In this document: positions 6,494 to 9,561 of the stretch, one piece after another
Layout: the number at the start of each line of letters is the position of its first letter
Numbering within the stretch: position 1 is the first letter of the stretch
NCBI GenBank assembly: GCA_964012875.1
Contig: CAXGUU010000121.1
Coordinates: 1-9,561, forward strand
DNA from: CAXGUU01 sp964012875
Lineage (GTDB): Bacteria; Pseudomonadota; Gammaproteobacteria; Ga0077536
Direction of reading: 5' to 3'
DNA: 9,561 bases
Notes under the pieces: model-generated
What the model was told of the DNA's origin: nothing
Databases searched by the model: none
The model's input: only the letters and a program-made list of their open reading frames with translations
Made by a program: the position numbers and the translations under genes

Positions 6494-7147
6494 CTAGCCC
6501 CTGCGGTCCGCCCAGTCGACGATCGCCTGCACCTGGGCGGCAATGTCCTCGGCATCCAGCGGTGGCACAAACACCCCGGCGAGCTTTTGATCGGGTCCGA
6601 TCAGTAGTATTGATGATGGGTGGTCGTACCAGTACTCGTCGGGGCTGCTGCCGGATACGCGTACGATCTGTACGCCGAACTGGCCCGTAATGCGATGCAG
6701 TTCTTCGGCGGGACCCGTGGCTGCGAGGAAGTCCGGACTGAAGTGATCGGTATAGCGCCTCAGCTGTTCGGGGGTGTCGCGCTGTTCGTCGACCGAGATA
6801 AACAGGACCTGGCCACGCTGGACATACAGGTCGTGGCCACCGAGTCGCTGGTGGATTTCGTCCAGGGTCTGCATGGTCGTCGGGCAGATATCGGGGCAAT
6901 GGGTATAGCCGAAAAAAACCAGCGTCCAACGGTCACTAAAACGGGTCTGGTCGAACGTCCTGCCGTCGGTATCGGTCAGGGTGAACGACTCGAGTGGCGG
7001 CGGTGGCGGCCAGATGAAGCCGGCGGACGTGGGGGGTAGTACCGCGACCTGTTGCTGCGAGGAGGCGAGGTAGCCTGCCGAGTAGGCAAAAGCCGCGATC
7101 ACGGCGATCCCGATCCAGGTGCGCCAGGTAATACTTCTACGTGTCAC
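6494..7147 (-). CDS. SCO1/SenC family copper chaperone
   Basis: This membrane-anchored, thioredoxin-fold protein delivers copper to the CuA site of cytochrome c oxidase or acts as a thiol-redox partner in the periplasm. Its 217 residues show a short positive N-terminus, one transmembrane segment (about 11-28), a proline-rich linker (47-51), then the domain. The Cu-binding C-x3-C is present as CPDIC in GYTHCPDICP (Cys84, Cys88). The distal ligand His176 is in YDHPSSILLIGP, and ISVDEQRDTPEQL (117-129) is typical of the family. The start is the GTG at 7147-7145: an in-frame TAA lies two codons upstream and no other start precedes the membrane segment. The Shine-Dalgarno is poor. No cytochrome oxidase genes are adjacent, which is unusual; instead it leads the mutase block. 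The family call is secure, the partner oxidase unknown. Confidence 0.94.
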   Translation of the reverse strand: MTRRSITWRTWIGIAVIAAFAYSAGYLASSQQQVAVLPPTSAGFIWPPPPPLESFTLTDTDGRTFDQTRFSDRWTLVFFGYTHCPDICPTTMQTLDEIHQRLGGHDLYVQRGQVLFISVDEQRDTPEQLRRYTDHFSPDFLAATGPAEELHRITGQFGVQIVRVSGSSPDEYWYDHPSSILLIGPDQKLAGVFVPPLDAEDIAAQVQAIVDWADRRG

Positions 7148-7157
7148 GGTTTAGTTG

Positions 7158-7167
7158 CACCCGGGTG
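7158..7167. promoter_or_regulatory. 10-base palindrome just upstream of the SCO1 start
   Basis: CACCCGGGTG is a perfect palindrome ending 11 bases before the SCO1 GTG, in the 5' leader. It could be a regulator site or block ribosome access. On the minus strand its GGGTG is also the closest thing to a ribosome-binding site, though too far at 11 bases. Chance occurrence in GC-rich DNA is quite possible. Confidence 0.2.
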
Positions 7168-7202
7168 TACTTTTGCATCGTCTGATCAATGCGGCATGCG
7201 TG

Positions 7203-7241
7203 TTGGGGGATATTCAAATAAAATATAACGATATAACCAAT
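7203..7241. promoter_or_regulatory. AT-rich promoter region between divergent SCO1 and DUF1329 genes
   Basis: The 167-base gap between the divergent starts holds the only strongly AT-rich stretch in the window (about 7210-7241). It contains two tandem copies of ATATAAC (7223-7229 and 7231-7237), each giving a -10-like TATAAC on the plus strand. TTGGGG at 7203-7208 is a possible -35 at a short 15-base spacing. On the minus strand the same stretch reads as TATATT-type -10 candidates. A bidirectional promoter is the natural reading. The exact boxes cannot be fixed from the sequence. Confidence 0.4.
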
Positions 7242-7314
7242 CGGACTATCCGGCGAACTCAAGCGTGTCGTCCTGACCGCGCGCTTCGGTCATTCGCTGG
7301 TGTCGGGCAATTTT

Positions 7315-8637
7315 ATGCAAATCAGTCACCTGTCGCGGTTTCTTCGCTGTTCCTGCTGGCGAACACGCGCGCTCTGTTTGGCCGCACTCGCCGTTTCGTC
7401 GGTCACATCTGCGAATGAAGATCTGGACTACGCGGCTCTCCGCGCGTGGATCGACACGCAACCCGCAGCACTGGATGAAATTAAACCCGGACAGCATCTG
7501 ACCATTACTGACCGGCAGAAATTCGTCGAGCCACTCATACCGCGGGCCGCATGGCCATGGTACATCTTCGAAGACATGGACATGGAAGTCGCGGCAACTG
7601 CCGAATATCCCCCGCCGGAAGGATGGAATGGCCCCGGTATGGATTCGGAGTACGAACTGGACGAGCAGGGTGTGTTGCTCGGTTTCACCGGCGGCGGTTT
7701 TCCGTTCGCGGAGATTGATGCCGCTGATCCGTTTGCTGCCCAAAAGGTTATCTGGAATATGTTGTGGCGGCCGGGCCAGGATGATTTCAACATGCCCATG
7801 GTGACCTGGCTGCGCAGCGAAGGCGGTAAGCTCGACCGCAAACTGGAATACACCTCGGTGTCATCGACCTACGCGCAGGGCGATCAATGCCTGGTCGATG
7901 GCTACGAGGAGGTCAAGAGCAAGCGCATCATGGAATTTCGCTCGCCGCGTGACATGGCGGGCGCCAAGGACATGTCTATCCGCTACGTCGATCACTACAA
8001 GGAGAACTCCGGTTGGATGTACCTGCCGGCGCAGCGCAAGCCGCGGCGGACGCTCGCGTCAGAACGTACCAGCGAGTTGATGGGCATGGACATGATTCGC
8101 GAGGACATCAACGGCTTCGGCGGCAAAGTTTTTGAAAACAACTGGACCTACCTCGGGCGGCGCAAACTGCTGGCGACGATCAACGTGCGCGATAACCCGG
8201 AGATCGGCGGGCCACATTTGTGGGTGCCGCATAAGGAACGTTGGGAAGTGCGCGACACGCACGTGCTGCTGGTTGAACCAAAGTCGCCGCATCATCCGTA
8301 TATGGCGCGGATTATTTTTATCGATGCTGAAACCTTCTGGACCCACTGGATGTTCGGGTTCGACCGCACCGACCAACAGATGCTGAGGATGAACCAGCAT
8401 TATCTGAAGTACTCGGAGTCCTACAAGGAGGAGGAGCCGCGCCAGGCGCCCTACATCGAGCAGGACTACACCAAGAATCTCGGTCACCGCGTGTTTCTGC
8501 ACCTTGGAGAAACCGACATCAACGCCAAGAAGCCGCATGCCACCGTGACACATTGCTATGTCACCAAGCGGGTGTTTTCGCCGGCGAGAGCGAGACAGTT
8601 CTACTCATTGCGGAACATGATCAGCGGCCGACGCTAG
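7315..8637 (+). CDS. DUF1329 family secreted protein
   Basis: DUF1329 proteins are exported and have a fold related to LolA/LolB lipoprotein carriers. They are almost always encoded beside a DUF1302 barrel protein, as here. Function is not settled; a role in moving or accommodating hydrophobic compounds across the envelope is the usual proposal. From ATG 7315 the protein is 440 residues. Signal peptide: basic N-region to about 18, hydrophobic core about 19-28, likely cut after TSA near 33. Family marks: GGGFPFAEIDAADPFAAQK (126-144), NMLWRPG, NSGWMYLPAQRKPRR (231-245), EDINGFGGKVFENNWTYLG (263-281) and the Trp/Tyr/His-rich C-terminal half. GTG 7300, in the same frame, is an alternative start adding five residues; neither has a clear Shine-Dalgarno, and the ATG gives the better signal peptide. 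It has no lipobox cysteine at a plausible cleavage site. Followed by DUF1302 after 178 bases. Confidence 0.9.
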   Translation: MQISHLSRFLRCSCWRTRALCLAALAVSSVTSANEDLDYAALRAWIDTQPAALDEIKPGQHLTITDRQKFVEPLIPRAAWPWYIFEDMDMEVAATAEYPPPEGWNGPGMDSEYELDEQGVLLGFTGGGFPFAEIDAADPFAAQKVIWNMLWRPGQDDFNMPMVTWLRSEGGKLDRKLEYTSVSSTYAQGDQCLVDGYEEVKSKRIMEFRSPRDMAGAKDMSIRYVDHYKENSGWMYLPAQRKPRRTLASERTSELMGMDMIREDINGFGGKVFENNWTYLGRRKLLATINVRDNPEIGGPHLWVPHKERWEVRDTHVLLVEPKSPHHPYMARIIFIDAETFWTHWMFGFDRTDQQMLRMNQHYLKYSESYKEEEPRQAPYIEQDYTKNLGHRVFLHLGETDINAKKPHATVTHCYVTKRVFSPARARQFYSLRNMISGRR

Positions 8638-8662
8638 AAAACATCCGGGACATCAGAGGGCC

Positions 8663-8682
8663 GCTCGCCTGCCTGGCGGAGC
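8663..8682 (+). other. Imperfect hairpin between DUF1329 and DUF1302 genes
   Basis: GCTC-GCC pairs with GGC-(G)-GAGC, giving 7 base pairs with one bulge and a 5-base loop, 25 bases after the DUF1329 stop. No T-run follows, so it does not look like an intrinsic terminator. It may tune relative expression or mRNA processing of the pair. The rest of this 178-base gap shows no gene and no clear promoter. Confidence 0.25.
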
Positions 8683-8803
8683 ACTGAGACTCGGCCAGCC
8701 GCCGTGAAGATCAAGACCTTTTCCAATCTTATTTTGAAGCTTCGGATTTCGCCCTGGCCGATCCAGTGTAAGCGCGCCGGCGAACAGGACTACCAAAACC
8801 TCT

Positions 8804-8811
8804 GGGGGGGG
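8804..8811 (+). promoter_or_regulatory. G8 tract serving as ribosome-binding site of the DUF1302 gene
   Basis: Eight consecutive G followed by five A (the last being the A of ATG 8816) form the only Shine-Dalgarno-like stretch for this start. A homopolymer here can change length by slippage and thereby change translation initiation. This is an inference from position only; it may also be an ordinary G-rich ribosome-binding site. Confidence 0.45.
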
Positions 8812-8815
8812 AAAA

Positions 8816-9561
8816 ATGTTTTTGCGATTTAACGCAAGCGACCTGATGCGGCTCGTGGCCTTACTTCTCCTTGCGGCGCCATCGACAGTCATGGCGATAT
8901 TCACGATCGGAAACGACATCGAACTTGAGGGGTTTCTCAAGGCCCAGAACATCGTTCGCACGCCGGATTTCGAAGATGCGGAAGGCATCATGCAGCGTAA
9001 TACCGGGCAGGTCGAAGGCAAGTATTACTTTTTGCGCGAAGGTGTTGCCTTTAACCGTTTCGATACCGGACCGCTTGAGGAAGCGACCTTCAGCTTCATT
9101 GCACGCGCGCACTATGATTCGATTTACGAGATCCGCAACAGCTATGACGAAGCCTATGGTTTTGGTGACGGCAAGCACGGCGAGTACGGCTATTCGCTGC
9201 GTGAGGCCTTCGTCGATCTGATCCTGCCGCCATTTTCGTTGCGGCTTGGGCGGCAGCAGGTCGTGTGGGGGGAAACGGATAATTTTCGCGCGCTGGACGT
9301 CATCAATCCGCTCGATTTGAGCTGGCACTGGAGTCGGGAGTCGTGGGAAGACATTCGCATCCCTTTATGGATGGCGCGGGGTATCTACGACATCGGCAAG
9401 TTATGGGGCCTGGAAGAATCATTCATCGAAGCGATTTGGATTCCATCTGACTTCAGGCCCAACAAGGTCACAGTCGATCCGCGGCGACCATGGGCTTTCA
9501 CCGGCGATGGGCTCAACGAGACCGCGAACTCGGTGGTGATTGATGACCAGCTTTACGATCT
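8816..9561 (+). CDS. DUF1302 family outer-membrane beta-barrel-type protein, N-terminal part (cut by window end)
   Basis: The frame runs from ATG 8816 to the window edge, 248 codons; full members are commonly 500-650 residues, so more than half is missing. There is a signal peptide: Lys-free but Arg-bearing N-region to 12, hydrophobic VALLLLAAPS core (14-23), likely cut after VMA at 27. The mature part shows alternating polar/hydrophobic segments of a membrane barrel. It carries the family hallmark SLRLGRQQVVWGETDNFRALDV..NPLDL at 141-168, in particular GRQ-x-VWGE and the D-V-x-NPLDL element. DUF1302 proteins are proposed outer-membrane channels and occur next to DUF1329 in loci for hydrophobic substrates. 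The position downstream of DUF1329 in the same direction fits that pairing. The start is supported by the G-rich stretch directly before it and by the signal peptide. Confidence 0.92.
   Translation, partial: MFLRFNASDLMRLVALLLLAAPSTVMAIFTIGNDIELEGFLKAQNIVRTPDFEDAEGIMQRNTGQVEGKYYFLREGVAFNRFDTGPLEEATFSFIARAHYDSIYEIRNSYDEAYGFGDGKHGEYGYSLREAFVDLILPPFSLRLGRQQVVWGETDNFRALDVINPLDLSWHWSRESWEDIRIPLWMARGIYDIGKLWGLEESFIEAIWIPSDFRPNKVTVDPRRPWAFTGDGLNETANSVVIDDQLYD

Noticed and set aside
6394..6570. N-terminal extension of the mutase large subunit from ATG 6570
   Set aside because: The extension is Arg/Pro/Cys-rich, lies partly inside the SCO1 gene in another frame, and a GTG at 6393 with a good GGAG precedes the conserved part.
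1..9561. CRISPR array, tRNA, insertion sequence or prophage signals
   Set aside because: No regularly spaced repeats, cloverleaf-like segments, transposase motifs or phage genes were seen on either strand.

Overview
The window is GC-rich, fully coding-dense DNA from a bacterium, most likely an uncultured or environmental Gammaproteobacterium. The support for this is indirect. It rests on a DUF1329/DUF1302 envelope gene pair (a combination common in marine and soil Gammaproteobacteria), an SCO1/SenC copper chaperone, a Tat-exported deacetylase-fold enzyme and frequent GTG starts. No RNA gene, insertion sequence, CRISPR array or transcription factor is visible.

Left part (1-3257): the 5' part of an amidase-signature hydrolase runs leftward off the window edge. 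Divergent from it is a short amidohydrolase_2 protein that keeps both ends of the TIM barrel but lacks the middle. It is probably a decayed gene. It converges on a leftward three-gene set: a Tat-exported NodB/CE4-fold hydrolase, a RidA-family deaminase and a cupin. Together these look like a catabolic group acting on C-N bonds (amide, enamine/imine, cyclic amide), substrate unknown.

Middle part (3421-7147), all leftward: an SCO1/SenC membrane copper chaperone comes first, then after about 100 bases a compact coenzyme-B12 acyl-CoA mutase operon. The operon holds the large catalytic subunit, a separate B12-binding subunit joined by an ATGA overlap, and the MeaB G-protein chaperone overlapping by 17 bases. 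The mutase is the most notable item. Its fold-level motifs align with methylmalonyl-CoA mutase, but several residues that hold the substrate carboxylate and thioester are replaced. It is probably not a methylmalonyl-, isobutyryl- or 2-hydroxyisobutyryl-CoA mutase, and its substrate is open.

Right part (7315-9561): divergent from the SCO1/mutase block are a secreted DUF1329 protein and, after 178 bases, the first 248 residues of a DUF1302 outer-membrane barrel-type protein cut by the window end. Such pairs are often found with uptake or breakdown of hydrophobic compounds. A plausible overall reading, which is inference only, is that the envelope pair admits a hydrophobic or branched substrate and that the B12 mutase rearranges one of its CoA-bound breakdown products.
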